The notes below the pieces were generated by a model. It was not told the origin of the DNA and searched no databases. It saw only the letters and a list, made by a program, of their open reading frames with translations. The translations under genes were made by a program, and so were the position numbers. Shown here piece after piece: positions 32,131 to 42,059 of a stretch of DNA of 49,809 bases. Each line of letters starts with the position of its first letter. Position 1 is the first letter of the stretch. Origin of the DNA: Treponema sp. JC4 (GTDB lineage Bacteria > Spirochaetota > Spirochaetia > Treponematales > Treponemataceae); assembly GCF_000260795.1 (NCBI RefSeq), contig NZ_AJGU01000018.1:1-49809 (forward strand), in the 5' to 3' direction.

Positions 32131-33883
32131 AGTAAATCTTCTTAAGGGCATGCAAAAGCGCTATGTCCTGACAACTTTACTTTCTCCTCTTTCTATGATT
32201 GGCGAAGTCTGTATGGAAGTTTCAATTCCCTTTATCATGGCAAAAATAATTGATATAGGGATTGCGGGGCGTGATATTCCTTACGTTACCAAAACCGGTC
32301 TTTTTATGGTTGGACTTGCCGTTATTTCTCTTTTGTTCGGCTGCGCGGGTTCCTTTCTTGCGGCTTACTCTTCCCAGGGCTTTGCAAAAAATCTTCGCCA
32401 GCGTATTTACTGTAAAATTCAGGGCTTTTCATTTTCCAATCTTGATAAGTTCAGTACGGCTTCCCTTGTAACCCGTCTTACAACTGACATTACAATGTGC
32501 ACTAACGTTTACCAGATGCTTATAAGAATCTGCATCCGCTCTCCTTTTATGATGATTGCAGGCTGTCTTATGGCCTTTAAGATTAATACAGAGCTTGCCT
32601 TGATTTTTCTGATTGCCGTTCCTTTTCTTGCGGTGGCAATTCTTCTTCTTTCAACTTTTGCTCATCCCCGTTTTTTGAAGATGATGAAAACCTATGACGG
32701 ACTTAATGCATCGGTTCAGGAAAATCTTGTGGGAATCAGAATTGTAAAGGCTTATGTCCGCGATGAATTTGAATTTAAGAAGTTTGAAAAGGCCGCGGAA
32801 GAATTATGCAATGCCCAGTACAGGGCAGAAAAAATCATAATCTGGATGATTCCCCTTATGCAGCTGGTAATGTACCTTACTATGTCTGCGGTTGTATGGT
32901 TTGGCGGTCACAAGGTTGTTTTTGGCTCTATGACTGCGGGCCAGCTTATCAGCTTTTTTGCCTATGTAACTCAGATTCTGATGTCGCTGATGATGCTGGG
33001 AATGATTTTTGTATCGCTGGTAATGGTTCGTGCTTCTGCCGGACGAATTAAAGAAGTTCTTGCAGAAGAAAGCGATATAAAATCACCGGAATCTGCTGCT
33101 GTAACAAGCGTAAAAGACGGCAGCATAGAATTCCGCGATGTAAGTTTTGGCTATAATAACCGTTATGATAATCTGGTGTTGGAAAACATCACTTTGAAAA
33201 TTGAAAGCGGTCAGGTAGTTGGAATTATCGGCGGAACCGGTTCTTCTAAAACGACCCTTATTTCCCTGATTCCCCGCCTTTACGATGCCCTTAGCGGTAT
33301 GATTTTTGTGGGCGGAGAAGATGTCCGAAATTATGATTTAAAAGCCTTGCGTGACGGAGTTGCTCTTGTGCTTCAGAAAAACGTGCTTTTTTCGGGAAGT
33401 ATTAAGGAAAACCTGCGCTGGGGAAATGAAAAGGCGAGTGACCAGGAAGTTGAGCTTGCCTGTCAGGCTGCCGATGCAGATTCTTTTATAAAATCCTTCC
33501 CGGACGGATATGATACTGTACTTGGTCAGGGCGGAGTAAATGTATCCGGTGGTCAGAAGCAGAGACTTTGCATTGCCCGGGCTCTTTTAAAGAAGCCGAA
33601 AATCCTTATCCTTGATGACAGCACAAGTGCGGTTGATACTGCAACTGAAGGAAGAATCAGAGCTTCACTTAAAAGTATTGCTCCGGGAACTACAAAAATC
33701 ATCATTGCCCAGAGAATTTCTTCTGTAAAAGATGCAGATATAATTTTTGTTCTTGATGAAGGAAAATTAAACGGAATGGGAAGTCACGAAGAACTTTTGA
33801 GGAATAATAAAATCTATCGTGAAGTTTATGAAAGTCAGCAGCAGGGAAGCGGCGACGCAGACATGCTTCCTGAAAAAATGTAA
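32123..33883 (+). CDS. ABC exporter subunit with degenerate ATP site
   Basis: A 586-residue half-transporter: six membrane helices (about 15-310) and a C-terminal nucleotide-binding domain. The Walker A reads GGTGSSKTT (last Gly of the motif is Ser) near residue 370, the signature is VSGGQKQRL, and Walker B is ILILDDSTSAVD with Asp in place of the catalytic Glu. That is the pattern of the degenerate-site subunit in heterodimeric exporters such as TM287/288 and BmrCD. The start is TTG at 32123, 6 nt after GGAGG and overlapping the end of the previous gene. Likely exports drugs or lipids with the next gene product; the substrate is unknown. Confidence 0.93.
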   Translation: MSKVNLLKGMQKRYVLTTLLSPLSMIGEVCMEVSIPFIMAKIIDIGIAGRDIPYVTKTGLFMVGLAVISLLFGCAGSFLAAYSSQGFAKNLRQRIYCKIQGFSFSNLDKFSTASLVTRLTTDITMCTNVYQMLIRICIRSPFMMIAGCLMAFKINTELALIFLIAVPFLAVAILLLSTFAHPRFLKMMKTYDGLNASVQENLVGIRIVKAYVRDEFEFKKFEKAAEELCNAQYRAEKIIIWMIPLMQLVMYLTMSAVVWFGGHKVVFGSMTAGQLISFFAYVTQILMSLMMLGMIFVSLVMVRASAGRIKEVLAEESDIKSPESAAVTSVKDGSIEFRDVSFGYNNRYDNLVLENITLKIESGQVVGIIGGTGSSKTTLISLIPRLYDALSGMIFVGGEDVRNYDLKALRDGVALVLQKNVLFSGSIKENLRWGNEKASDQEVELACQAADADSFIKSFPDGYDTVLGQGGVNVSGGQKQRLCIARALLKKPKILILDDSTSAVDTATEGRIRASLKSIAPGTTKIIIAQRISSVKDADIIFVLDEGKLNGMGSHEELLRNNKIYREVYESQQQGSGDADMLPEKM

Positions 33884-33894
33884 GGAGCCGCACC

Positions 33895-35786
33895 GTGCCG
33901 CCAAGTAAACATAAGGGCTTTGCAAAGCCAAAAAATACAAAAAAGGTTCTCTTTCGCATCCTTTCTTACATGGGAAAATTTAAAGCCCTCTGGCTTTTGG
34001 TTTTCTTTTTGTAAGTGTCAGTTCTTTTGCGGGAGTGGCGGGAACCTATATCTTAAAGCCTGCCATTAATGATTATATTATTCCTCTGATTGGTCAGAAG
34101 TCTCCTGATTTTTCCTCTTTTAAGGAACTTCTTGTAAAGGTTCTGATCATTTTTGCCTGCGGAGTTTCTGCCAGCTGGGCAAATCAGCGGGTTATGATTT
34201 TTATAGGGACAAGGCTTTTATTAAATATCCGCGAAGATTTATTTTACAAGCTGCAGAAGCTTCCCCTTCGTTTTTACGATTCTCATACTCACGGTGAACT
34301 GATGTCCCGTTTTACAAACGATACAGATGCCCTCCGCGAAATGATGAGCCATACGGTTCCCCAGCTTTTATCTTCTGTAATTTCTGTTACCGCGGTTTTT
34401 GTAATGATGCTGGTGCTTTCTCCTCTTTTAACTCTTGTCATGATTGTAACCATGGTTTTGATGACTCTTCTTGCAGGCTGGACTGGAAAAAAATCTGCAG
34501 CCTCTTTCAGAAAAAATCAAAAGGCAATCGGCGAGCTTAACGGTTTTATAGAAGAAATGATTGAAGGCCAGAAGGTTATCAAGGTTTTTAATTATGAAGA
34601 TAAGGCTATAGAGCGTTTTGAAAAACTGAATGAAGAGCTTTGTAAGGCAGGAACTTCTGCCAATACTTTCGGCGGTATTCTTGGCCCTCTGATGAATAAT
34701 CTGAGTCATGCCCAGTATGCAATTGTCGCTGTCTTTGCAGCCTTCCGCGTTATTGCGGGGCATATGGACTTGGGAACAGTTGCAGCCTTTTTGCAGTATA
34801 CAAGAAGTTTCAGTCAGCCTGTCTCAATGATGAGCCAGCAGGCAACAAGCCTTTTGAATGCCCTTGCCGGTGCGGAACGCATTTTTGCAATAATTGATGA
34901 AGAAGCCGAAATCGATGAAGGAAAGATAAGCCTTGTAAATGCCTATGATGCAAAAACTTCTGACGGAAAATTACATCTTGTTCAGTCTTTTGCAAAAACC
35001 GGCGAATGGGCCTGGAGAAATCCTGCGGATGGAAGTCTTACCCGTCTTAGGGGTGAAGTTATTTTTGACCACGTAACCTTTGGTTATAAAGCTGAAAAAA
35101 CAATTCTTCACGATTTGTGCATTCACGCAAAACCGGGACATAAAATTGCCTTTGTTGGTTCTACTGGTTCGGGAAAGACAACTACAATTAATCTTCTTAC
35201 CCGCTTTTATGATATTCCTCAAGGTCAGGGGCGCATTCTGCTGGATGGGTTCCCTATTAATCAGATAAGTAAGGCAAGCCTTCGCCAGTCTTTTGGAATG
35301 GTTCAGCAGAATACTCATTTGTTTACGGGAACTATCCGCGAAAATATCCGCTACGGAAATCTTGAAGCAAGCGATTTACAGGTTTACGAGGCAGCCCGTC
35401 TTTCTAATGCCGACTCCTTTATCCGCCATCTGGAAAATGGTTATGACACTGTAATTACCGGTGACGGCGCTTCTTTGAGTCAGGGACAGCGTCAGCTTTT
35501 GGCAATTGCCCGTGCTGCGGTTGCAAATCCGCCTGTTTTAATTCTGGACGAAGCAACTTCTTCTATTGATACCCGAACCGAAGCATTGATTGAAAAGGGA
35601 ATGGACAGCCTGATGAAGGGGCGGACAACCTTTGTAATTGCCCATCGCCTTTCTACCGTCCGCAATGCCGATGAAATTATCGTTCTTGAACAGGGAAAAA
35701 TAATTGAGCGCGGTACTCACGAAGAGCTGATTGCCCAGAAGGGCCGCTATCACTTTTTGTATAGCGGCAATCTGATGGATGAGTAA
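33895..35786 (+). CDS. ABC exporter partner subunit, reading frame broken by a 1-nt frameshift near 34006-34010
   Basis: The natural start is GTG 33895 with GGAG 7 nt before it (PPSKHKGFAKPKNTKKVLFRI). That frame runs through the first membrane helix (LWLLVFFL) and hits TAA at 34012-34014. Homologous sequence resumes at once in the -1 frame (VSVSSFAGVAGTYILKPAIND). The break is at a T5 run; one extra T would join the frames. Downstream are five more helices and a full nucleotide-binding domain with GSTGSGKTT, the signature LSQGQRQLL, and Walker B ILILDEATSSID with the catalytic Glu. This is the active-site partner of the preceding gene. An internal start at 34035 would lack TM1. Confidence 0.85.
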
Positions 35787-35789
35787 AAG

Positions 35790-36929
35790 TTAGAACTTCC
35801 AGGTTGCATAAAGGGGAACTTCGTAGCCCCAGTACCAGTCAGAAAGACTCTTGTCTTTTTTATCTGTGCCACACTGCATGCAGGTAATTATGCTTCCTGC
35901 AGATACTGTGCATTTTCCAAAGGTCAGCCAGAGACGGGGATAAAGGGCAAAGGTCTGACGGCTTAAGCCGCTGTCTTTTTCATTGATGGCTGCGTAGTAG
36001 TAAAAACGCGGCTTAAAGGCTAGGTGCTCTATAATAGGAATAAGAGCCTGGGTTCCGGAATAAAGGGGAATATAGTCTCCTTCCTTTGAATGACCGGCCT
36101 CTGCTTCTTCTGTAATTTCTACCTTTCCAAGATTAAAGCTTACATTAATAGAAGCAAGATGACATTTCTGGAGTTCAGTCTGATTATAATTGCTTACATT
36201 TTTGAAAGTGCTGTTTGCAACGTAAGGGGCTGCATTATAAGAATAAGCGGCAAAGAATTTAGCTTTAGATACAAAGCCTGTCCAGTTCGGGCTGTAGAGG
36301 GCAGAAGCCGCAAAAGAAAAATCCTCTTTTATAAAATCTTGAAAGGCTGAAAAACCAAGTTCTAAAGGAAGATTTTCTGAAAGAGTTTTGAAGTTGTAAC
36401 TTAGGGCTGCTGCAAGGGAGAAGGAAGTCTTAAAGGAGGTGTAAGTTTCCGTTACAGGAAGGGCAAGCCCTCCACCAAAACCCTTGTAATCAAACTTTGT
36501 GCCCACTCCGCTTTTTCCCCAGCGGCTGTTTCCTGTATAGATTTCTGCAAGGGCAAAATAGCCGCCCGGAAGATAATATGAATAAAGTTTTCCGGCTGCA
36601 ATTTCAAAAATATCGTTACCTGCAGGACGGACTTTTATGTAGGCTCTTTTTATGTCAATTTTCTGCTGCTCTTCTTCATCTTTTGCAACTGAATTAAGGC
36701 GGTAATAAATTTTTCCGGCTGCGGTGACGTAATTATTTCCCTGAATGATATCGCCCCAAAGGTAGGCCCCGCCAAACTGATTGTCTGTATCCTGATGAAG
36801 GCCGTTTTTATCAATGGTGACTGGATTTTCAATCGGATCCAGACCAATGCCGACAAGAGTTTTATTTGCTGGTTTTGCAAAAAGAAGGGAACTTGAAGCT
36901 GCAAAAATAAGTACAAACGTTTTTTTCAT
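35790..36929 (-). CDS. putative outer-membrane beta-barrel protein
   Basis: A 379-residue secreted protein. The ATG at 36929 has GGAG 7 nt upstream and opens a clear signal peptide (MKKTFVLIFAASSSLLFAKP, cut after Ala-x-Ala-like residues). The rest is alternating beta strands with many Tyr, Phe and Gly (FAAYSYNAAPYV, FKPRFYYYAAIN). The chain ends YATWKF, the terminal Phe used by the BAM machine. It is probably a porin-like or surface barrel, and no family can be named. It is convergent with the ABC exporter, 3 bp apart. Confidence 0.75.
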   Translation of the reverse strand: MKKTFVLIFAASSSLLFAKPANKTLVGIGLDPIENPVTIDKNGLHQDTDNQFGGAYLWGDIIQGNNYVTAAGKIYYRLNSVAKDEEEQQKIDIKRAYIKVRPAGNDIFEIAAGKLYSYYLPGGYFALAEIYTGNSRWGKSGVGTKFDYKGFGGGLALPVTETYTSFKTSFSLAAALSYNFKTLSENLPLELGFSAFQDFIKEDFSFAASALYSPNWTGFVSKAKFFAAYSYNAAPYVANSTFKNVSNYNQTELQKCHLASINVSFNLGKVEITEEAEAGHSKEGDYIPLYSGTQALIPIIEHLAFKPRFYYYAAINEKDSGLSRQTFALYPRLWLTFGKCTVSAGSIITCMQCGTDKKDKSLSDWYWGYEVPLYATWKF

Positions 36930-36997
36930 AAAAGAACTCCGCAAAAAGGTTTGGAGAATAATATAAAAAGAATTATAGAGCGTCAATCTGGTATGAC

Positions 36998-38593
36998 TTA
37001 AAAGTAGTCGCGGAGGAAGGAAGCGTTTTCAAAAAACTCGCTGTTGGGGAAGGTGTCTTTTATAGCTTTCAGGCTGTGCTCAGAGGCTGGCTCTGGCATT
37101 TTTGCGGCAAGAAAGGCTTCTTTTTGCCCTGTGATTTCTGGCAGGGCAAGGGCATCCTGCAATTTGCAGACTTCAATTCCCGGAATTTTCATGCTCTGAG
37201 GGCAGAGGGTAAAGGTTTTTGTATCCGGGCAGTTGGCAAGACGGGCTTCGAACCACCAGGCGAACATCTTCATGCGGCTGTCGGTTGTAACGCGCTCTCC
37301 AAGATAGTTTTCTGCGGGACTGGCGTTAGCACTAAAGAGAGTAGCAGCGGTAAAGTTTTCTACGGTGCGTGTACGTCGTGCAAGGGTATGGAAGGTCTGT
37401 TCGGCACTGCTGCCCTTTATATGAGTCTGTTTTGAAGGAAAACTCAAATCAAGGCCTGCTGTGAAGATTTTTTTTGCACCGCAAAAATATGCAAAGTTCC
37501 AGGCTGCCGAGGCAACAGAACCGCCGGTTCCTAAATCGCCCAGATCTAGAGAAAGTTTTTTTTCAAAATACTGGCCCACCGGAAACTGGCTTTTACAGAG
37601 CATTATTTTTTTACATGGGAAGCGGAAAACTGCGGGGTAGGCGCTTACTTCTGTAATTAAAACTGATTCCGGGGCAGAAAGCCCTGCAATATGGCGGAAG
37701 GCCCAGAATTGAGGATCCATCAGCATAATAAAATCCGGCTGAATGCCATTTTTTAAGAGAGTGTGCAGGGCTGTCTCTACGCAGATAATTACCATGCGTT
37801 TTTTAAGTTCTGCAAGATGAGGAAGTATGCCTTCTAAACTTGGCCCGGCTCCTACAATCAAAAATGGAACTTCTTTGCCTGCATTCTTAAAGCCTGCAAG
37901 TCCCTGACAGCGGGTCAGCTGGTCGATATTTTTTCTGCTGTTACGTACCCAGAGTTTTCCAAACTTTTTGAGGGTGGCTGCATTAATTTCGTTTTTGCGC
38001 TGGTTTCGCTTTATGATTGTGCGTACATCATTAAAGTATTCTGCCGCATGGTTTGTAAAGGCGGGGAGGTCAAAAAAGAAGGTATCGTTTACCCCTGTGT
38101 TGCCCACGTTTACGCGGGAAGAATCTTCTATTAAAGAGAGCACGCTTTCCTGCGGGCAGCCTACAGCTAAGATAAGTTTTTCGTGGGCAAAAACTTCGCT
38201 CCAGTCTAAAAGTAAAAATGCTCCCAGCAGGTGGAGTAAATCCGGCTCTAAAAGCACTAATTTTTTATCCGGATATTTTTTGCAGAACTCGATTACCTGC
38301 CAGCCAAGCCCAAAACCGTAAAAAAGCGCGCTGGACTTTTCTGCCACTGCGGTCTGAGCTACTGCGTTTGAGGCTTCGCGTGAAGGATTGTAGAGGGAGT
38401 GCAGGGCAGTGCCGCCTTCCCTTGCAGATATATCCCCGTTTTTTGCCGTTAAAACTTCCCACTTAAGAGAACTAATTAATGCGGCGCTGCCCTCTTCATC
38501 CTTTATTGCGCTTATTTCTTTTTTGCACATTTCAAAAAGGGCAGGAAAGCGGCTGCGGAAGGCTTCCAGATTTTTATTCCAGATTGAGTTCAA
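36998..38593 (-). CDS. DUF115/MptE-like motility accessory factor (Maf-type)
   Basis: A 531-residue cytoplasmic protein. The central region (about 225-420) carries the DUF115 block: VPFLIVGAGPSLEGILPHL, VICVETALHTLLKNGIQPDFIMLMDPQ, and GTGGSVASAAWNFAYFCGAKKIFTAGLDLSF. In other bacteria such Maf proteins transfer nonulosonic acids to flagellin, and the fold is shared with 6-hydroxymethylpterin diphosphokinase MptE. A flagellar glycosylation role fits a motile spirochaete but is inference. The start is TTG 38593 with GGAGG 9 nt before it, overlapping the end of ftsI by 20 bp, so translation is probably coupled. Confidence 0.85.
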   Translation of the reverse strand: MNSIWNKNLEAFRSRFPALFEMCKKEISAIKDEEGSAALISSLKWEVLTAKNGDISAREGGTALHSLYNPSREASNAVAQTAVAEKSSALFYGFGLGWQVIEFCKKYPDKKLVLLEPDLLHLLGAFLLLDWSEVFAHEKLILAVGCPQESVLSLIEDSSRVNVGNTGVNDTFFFDLPAFTNHAAEYFNDVRTIIKRNQRKNEINAATLKKFGKLWVRNSRKNIDQLTRCQGLAGFKNAGKEVPFLIVGAGPSLEGILPHLAELKKRMVIICVETALHTLLKNGIQPDFIMLMDPQFWAFRHIAGLSAPESVLITEVSAYPAVFRFPCKKIMLCKSQFPVGQYFEKKLSLDLGDLGTGGSVASAAWNFAYFCGAKKIFTAGLDLSFPSKQTHIKGSSAEQTFHTLARRTRTVENFTAATLFSANASPAENYLGERVTTDSRMKMFAWWFEARLANCPDTKTFTLCPQSMKIPGIEVCKLQDALALPEITGQKEAFLAAKMPEPASEHSLKAIKDTFPNSEFFENASFLRDYF

Positions 38594-40451
38594 TTACCAT
38601 GTCCTCCGAAACTGGAGTTCCCGGTGCAGGATTCTGGCTTGTAACCCATCCGCTTCCGTTGATTATAAAATGAACGTCTTTACGGGTAATAAGTGGGAGC
38701 AGGTCTTTTTTAGACTTTCCGATAAGATTTGGAACGTAAGAGCCCATTGTTACGGCCTGATTCTGGCGGATGTTGATGACGCCCGAATGTTCAAAAGAAG
38801 CTGCCTTTTCGCGGCTCATACCAAGGTGGTCAATAATTACGTCAGCGGCCTCTGCAATTACAGGGGCAACAATACGGCCGGCGTAAGTTTCGCCCTTTGC
38901 CTTTGTAACAACGATATAAAGTACAATTTGCGGATTTTCAATCGGGAAGATCGAAATACAGTTTGAAAGGAAGTCTGTTGTAGAGTAACCGCCGTGAACC
39001 TTATCTGCCATCTGGGCTGTACCGGTTTTTACACCAATGCTTACGTCGTGAAGGTTTGCGCGGGCACCTGTACCGGTTGTTGCCGTAGTTTCCATACAGC
39101 TGAGAACGTAATCGGCAGTTGCCTTAGAAAAATTGCGGCTTTTGTATTCCGGAGTGTGCTCGTAGAATACGGTTCCGTCTTTGTTTGTAATTTTATGAAT
39201 AAAAGTAAGCTGAACAGGAACACCGCCGTTTGCAATTGCAGAGGCTGCCTGCACCATCTGCAGGGCGCTTACTGTAATTTCCTGTCCGATTGCAATAGTA
39301 GGTTTAGAACGTGCCGACCAGCTCTTGCTGTCTGTGTCTTTTACAACGCCGCTTGTTTCGCCAGGGAGTTCTACGCCTGTCTTTGTGCCAAAGCCCAGCT
39401 GGCGGATGCGGGCAATAAAGTCATCGTCGTAAACGCGGTCTGCAATCTGGCCAAGAGCGTCGTTGCAGGAGAAGCGCAGGGCATCGCGCGGAGTACACCA
39501 GCCGTGGTGTTCCAGACATTTGATTCGGATTCGCTCGCCGCTGGAAAGCTTTTTTTCGTAAACGCCGTCGCAGAGGAAGCTGTCGTTAGGGCTGATTCCG
39601 TGCTGGTCGTAGGCAATTCCAACTGTAAAAATCTTAAATACAGAACCAGGCTCATAAGAGTACATTGCAGGGCGGTCCATGCGGCTTTCTTCTGTAGATT
39701 CGCCGTATTCGTTCAAATCAACAGAAGGCAGGCTGATATAAGAAAGAATTTCGCCTGTGGTACAGTCTGCCGCTACAAGCATCATGCTTTCTGCCTGAGT
39801 ATTTGCCATTGTTTTATAGGCAATCTGTTCAAGCTTGTACTGAAGGTTTGCGTCAATTGTAAGGTAAATGTTTCTTCCTTGTTCCTGCTGGGCTGGATCT
39901 TCAGAAATATCCGGCTGCAAAATCTTTTGCTGGCTGAATTCAATTCCTGCAAGACCTTTTCCGTCGTTTCCCATATAGCCGATCAGCTGGGATGCGAGGG
40001 CGTGGTTAGGGTAGTTGCGGCCGGGAATCTTTTCGTAACTTACAAAATTGTAGTTTTTATCCTCGGTGATTTTTTTCAGGGCTTCGTATTCTGTCTGAAC
40101 AATTTTTTTCTTAAGGTAGACAAAGCTTTTTTTTGTATCCAGAAGTTCATTGAGCTGGCTTTCGCTCATGTTGAGAAGGGGAGCTACATCACTTGTAAAA
40201 GCCTCCCTTACTTTTTTATTGTCGCGGATATTTCTAAGCGTTACGCCTACATGGTAAAAATTTGTCTGAACTGCAAGGGGAAAACCCGAACGGTCTACAA
40301 TTGATCCTCTTTCTACGATTTCTCTTGCCGGACTGGAAGCGCTTACAGGCAGCATTGCAAGCTTTGCATAACGGATTAAAATTGCACCAATACAGAGTCC
40401 GCAGCAGATAAAAAAGAAAACAGTCTGTTTTTTCTTGAAGAAATCATTCAT
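38574..40451 (-). CDS. ftsI: FtsI/PBP3-type class B penicillin-binding protein with PASTA domain
   Basis: A transpeptidase that cross-links septal peptidoglycan. The start MNDFFKKKQTV (ATG 40451) precedes one membrane helix (about 11-33). A class B pedestal (REIVERGSIVDRSGFPLA) and the transpeptidase domain follow, with SVFK (active Ser, about residue 268), SCN (about 327) and KTGTAQ (about 477). Unlike most FtsI proteins it ends with a PASTA-like domain (about 565-625, GSYVPNLIGKSKKDLLPLI), the layout seen in Gram-positive PBP2x and in spirochaetes. No good RBS is visible. A cysteine pair (SFLCDGVYEKK, IKCLEHHGWC) in the transpeptidase region may form a disulfide. Confidence 0.94.
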   Translation of the reverse strand: MNDFFKKKQTVFFFICCGLCIGAILIRYAKLAMLPVSASSPAREIVERGSIVDRSGFPLAVQTNFYHVGVTLRNIRDNKKVREAFTSDVAPLLNMSESQLNELLDTKKSFVYLKKKIVQTEYEALKKITEDKNYNFVSYEKIPGRNYPNHALASQLIGYMGNDGKGLAGIEFSQQKILQPDISEDPAQQEQGRNIYLTIDANLQYKLEQIAYKTMANTQAESMMLVAADCTTGEILSYISLPSVDLNEYGESTEESRMDRPAMYSYEPGSVFKIFTVGIAYDQHGISPNDSFLCDGVYEKKLSSGERIRIKCLEHHGWCTPRDALRFSCNDALGQIADRVYDDDFIARIRQLGFGTKTGVELPGETSGVVKDTDSKSWSARSKPTIAIGQEITVSALQMVQAASAIANGGVPVQLTFIHKITNKDGTVFYEHTPEYKSRNFSKATADYVLSCMETTATTGTGARANLHDVSIGVKTGTAQMADKVHGGYSTTDFLSNCISIFPIENPQIVLYIVVTKAKGETYAGRIVAPVIAEAADVIIDHLGMSREKAASFEHSGVINIRQNQAVTMGSYVPNLIGKSKKDLLPLITRKDVHFIINGSGWVTSQNPAPGTPVSEDMVIELNLE

Positions 40452-40547
40452 AAAAGGATTATTCCCGCCCACTTTCTACTATATAACGAATTACTGAAAA
40501 TTTCTATTTATTCTAAACAAATTCTGTAATTTTCCGATATTGGATTT

Positions 40548-41798
40548 ATGGAAATAATAAGTTTTGTACAGGATAAACCTGCTGTCAGAAAATTTAATCT
40601 TCCTTTGTTTTCAAAAAGTGGACGAGAAAGAAGTGAAAGCTCATATTTTCGCATGGGAGCCTTTTCTCCTGCCGGCAGAAATATGCGCAGACGGGAAATC
40701 TATCCGACAGAACTTAAAACTTTTGCAGTAAAAGCTGTTTCAGGCCCTTTTAATTTACGCATTTTCTTAATGGAAACAGGTCGAGCGGTTTCTGAATTTA
40801 TTCAGCTGCTTTTTGAAAATTCCTTCAGCATTTTTAAGGTTCTGCTTGCAGTCCTTCTTCTTGTAATGATGATAATTGGCGGGCAGCGTGCCTATAATTA
40901 TTTCAATAATTTTACAGGACCTCTTTCTATTCAGAAGACAGATGAAATCAGTATAGAAAAACTCAATCAGCTTATGTCTGATTTTGCCCTTGAAGTTCAG
41001 CAGGAAATTGATGAAAGCGGAAAAATTGCCGAAGCTGCAATTCCTCTCCGTTCAAATTATACCTCTCCTGTAACTTATCAGACTTACAAGGTTCAGAGCG
41101 GTGATACAATCGGTGGTATTGCCAGAAAATTCAAGCTTTCAAATGTTTCTACCCTTATTTCGGTAAATGATATCAGTAATGTCCGTCAGCTTTGTGCAGG
41201 TCAGAAACTCAAAATCCCAAGCATTGACGGAATTATTTACACTGTAAAAGGCGGAGATTCAATCAACAGCATTGTAGAAAAGAATAAAATCAGCCTTAAG
41301 CAGCTTCTGGATGTAAACGACCTTTCAAGCGAAGTCCTGCATGCCGGTCAGCAGCTCTTTTTACCGGGTGCTTCACTTGACCAGAAAACCCTTAAAACTG
41401 CAATGGGCGACCGCTTTATCATGCCTATTTCTGCCCGTTTCCGCTGGTCTTCTCCTTACGGCTGGCGTGAAGACCCGATTGCTCATGTAAAATCCTTCCA
41501 CACGGGAACAGATATGGCTTGTCCTACAGGAACTCCAATCCTTGCTTCAATGAGTGGAAAGGTTATTACAACAGGAATCAACCGTGTTTACGGAAACTAC
41601 GTAATTATAGATCACGGAAACGGATATCAGACCCTCTATGCCCATATGTCAAAAATCATTGCTTCAAAAGGTCAGTGGGTAAGTCAGGGAACTAGAATTG
41701 GTCTTGTAGGTTCGACCGGCTATTCAACCGGACCACACCTGCATTTTACGGTTTATAAAAATGGAAAAATGGTGAACCCTATGTCGGTTCTCAAATAG
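40548..41798 (+). CDS. membrane-anchored LysM/M23 peptidoglycan endopeptidase
   Basis: A 416-residue protein: cytoplasmic start of about 95 residues, one helix (about 97-117), two LysM modules (about 178-222, YKVQSGDTIGGIARKF; and 228-272, YTVKGGDSINSIVEKN), and a C-terminal M23/LytM domain. Zinc ligands are visible as HTGTD (about 317) and HLHF (about 396), so it should be an active endopeptidase or an EnvC-like activator with intact metal site. It is divergent from ftsI, which suits a role in wall remodelling at division. No RBS is visible; GATATT ends 6 nt before the ATG, a weaker case of leaderless geometry. Confidence 0.93.
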   Translation: MEIISFVQDKPAVRKFNLPLFSKSGRERSESSYFRMGAFSPAGRNMRRREIYPTELKTFAVKAVSGPFNLRIFLMETGRAVSEFIQLLFENSFSIFKVLLAVLLLVMMIIGGQRAYNYFNNFTGPLSIQKTDEISIEKLNQLMSDFALEVQQEIDESGKIAEAAIPLRSNYTSPVTYQTYKVQSGDTIGGIARKFKLSNVSTLISVNDISNVRQLCAGQKLKIPSIDGIIYTVKGGDSINSIVEKNKISLKQLLDVNDLSSEVLHAGQQLFLPGASLDQKTLKTAMGDRFIMPISARFRWSSPYGWREDPIAHVKSFHTGTDMACPTGTPILASMSGKVITTGINRVYGNYVIIDHGNGYQTLYAHMSKIIASKGQWVSQGTRIGLVGSTGYSTGPHLHFTVYKNGKMVNPMSVLK

Positions 41799-41816
41799 GG
41801 AAAAGGGAGGCTGAAA

Positions 41817-42059
41817 ATGAAAAAGGAAATTTGCAAAGACTGCGGAAAACTTATTGATTCCACTTTCTTGTACTGCCCATGGTGCGGACATTCCAGAATC
41901 AGAAGAAATGAAAAAACTTCTGCCAACCTGCGCTATCTTGAATTTTTACGTCAGCAGGAAGAAAACCGCAAACGTCAGCTCAGACAGATGGAAAACCAGC
42001 TGAACGATCTGGAAAAGGAACTTTCTGTTTTAGTTTTAAGTGCGGAGATGCATAGATGA
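41817..42059 (+). CDS. small zinc-ribbon protein with coiled-coil tail
   Basis: An 80-residue protein. Cys 6, 9, 20 and 23 (CKDC and CPWC) form a zinc ribbon of the rubredoxin-knuckle type. Residues about 33-74 are a charged heptad-like helix (LRYLEFLRQQEENRKRQL). The RBS AGGGAGG is 6 nt before the ATG. It lies 18 bp after the M23 gene and overlaps the next gene by 4 bp, so the three are an operon. Function is unknown; it may be a scaffold or regulator. Confidence 0.85.
   Translation: MKKEICKDCGKLIDSTFLYCPWCGHSRIRRNEKTSANLRYLEFLRQQEENRKRQLRQMENQLNDLEKELSVLVLSAEMHR

Noticed and set aside
33990-34020. Programmed -1 frameshift site in the ABC exporter gene
   Set aside because: The stretch reads C-TTT-TTG, which is not a good tandem slippery heptamer, and no clear stimulatory structure was seen. 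An indel in the T run is simpler, though it stays open.
38994-40304. 436-codon ORF antisense to ftsI
   Set aside because: Composition (very high Cys, Phe and Val) is typical of antisense shadow frames, and the ftsI frame has all PBP motifs.
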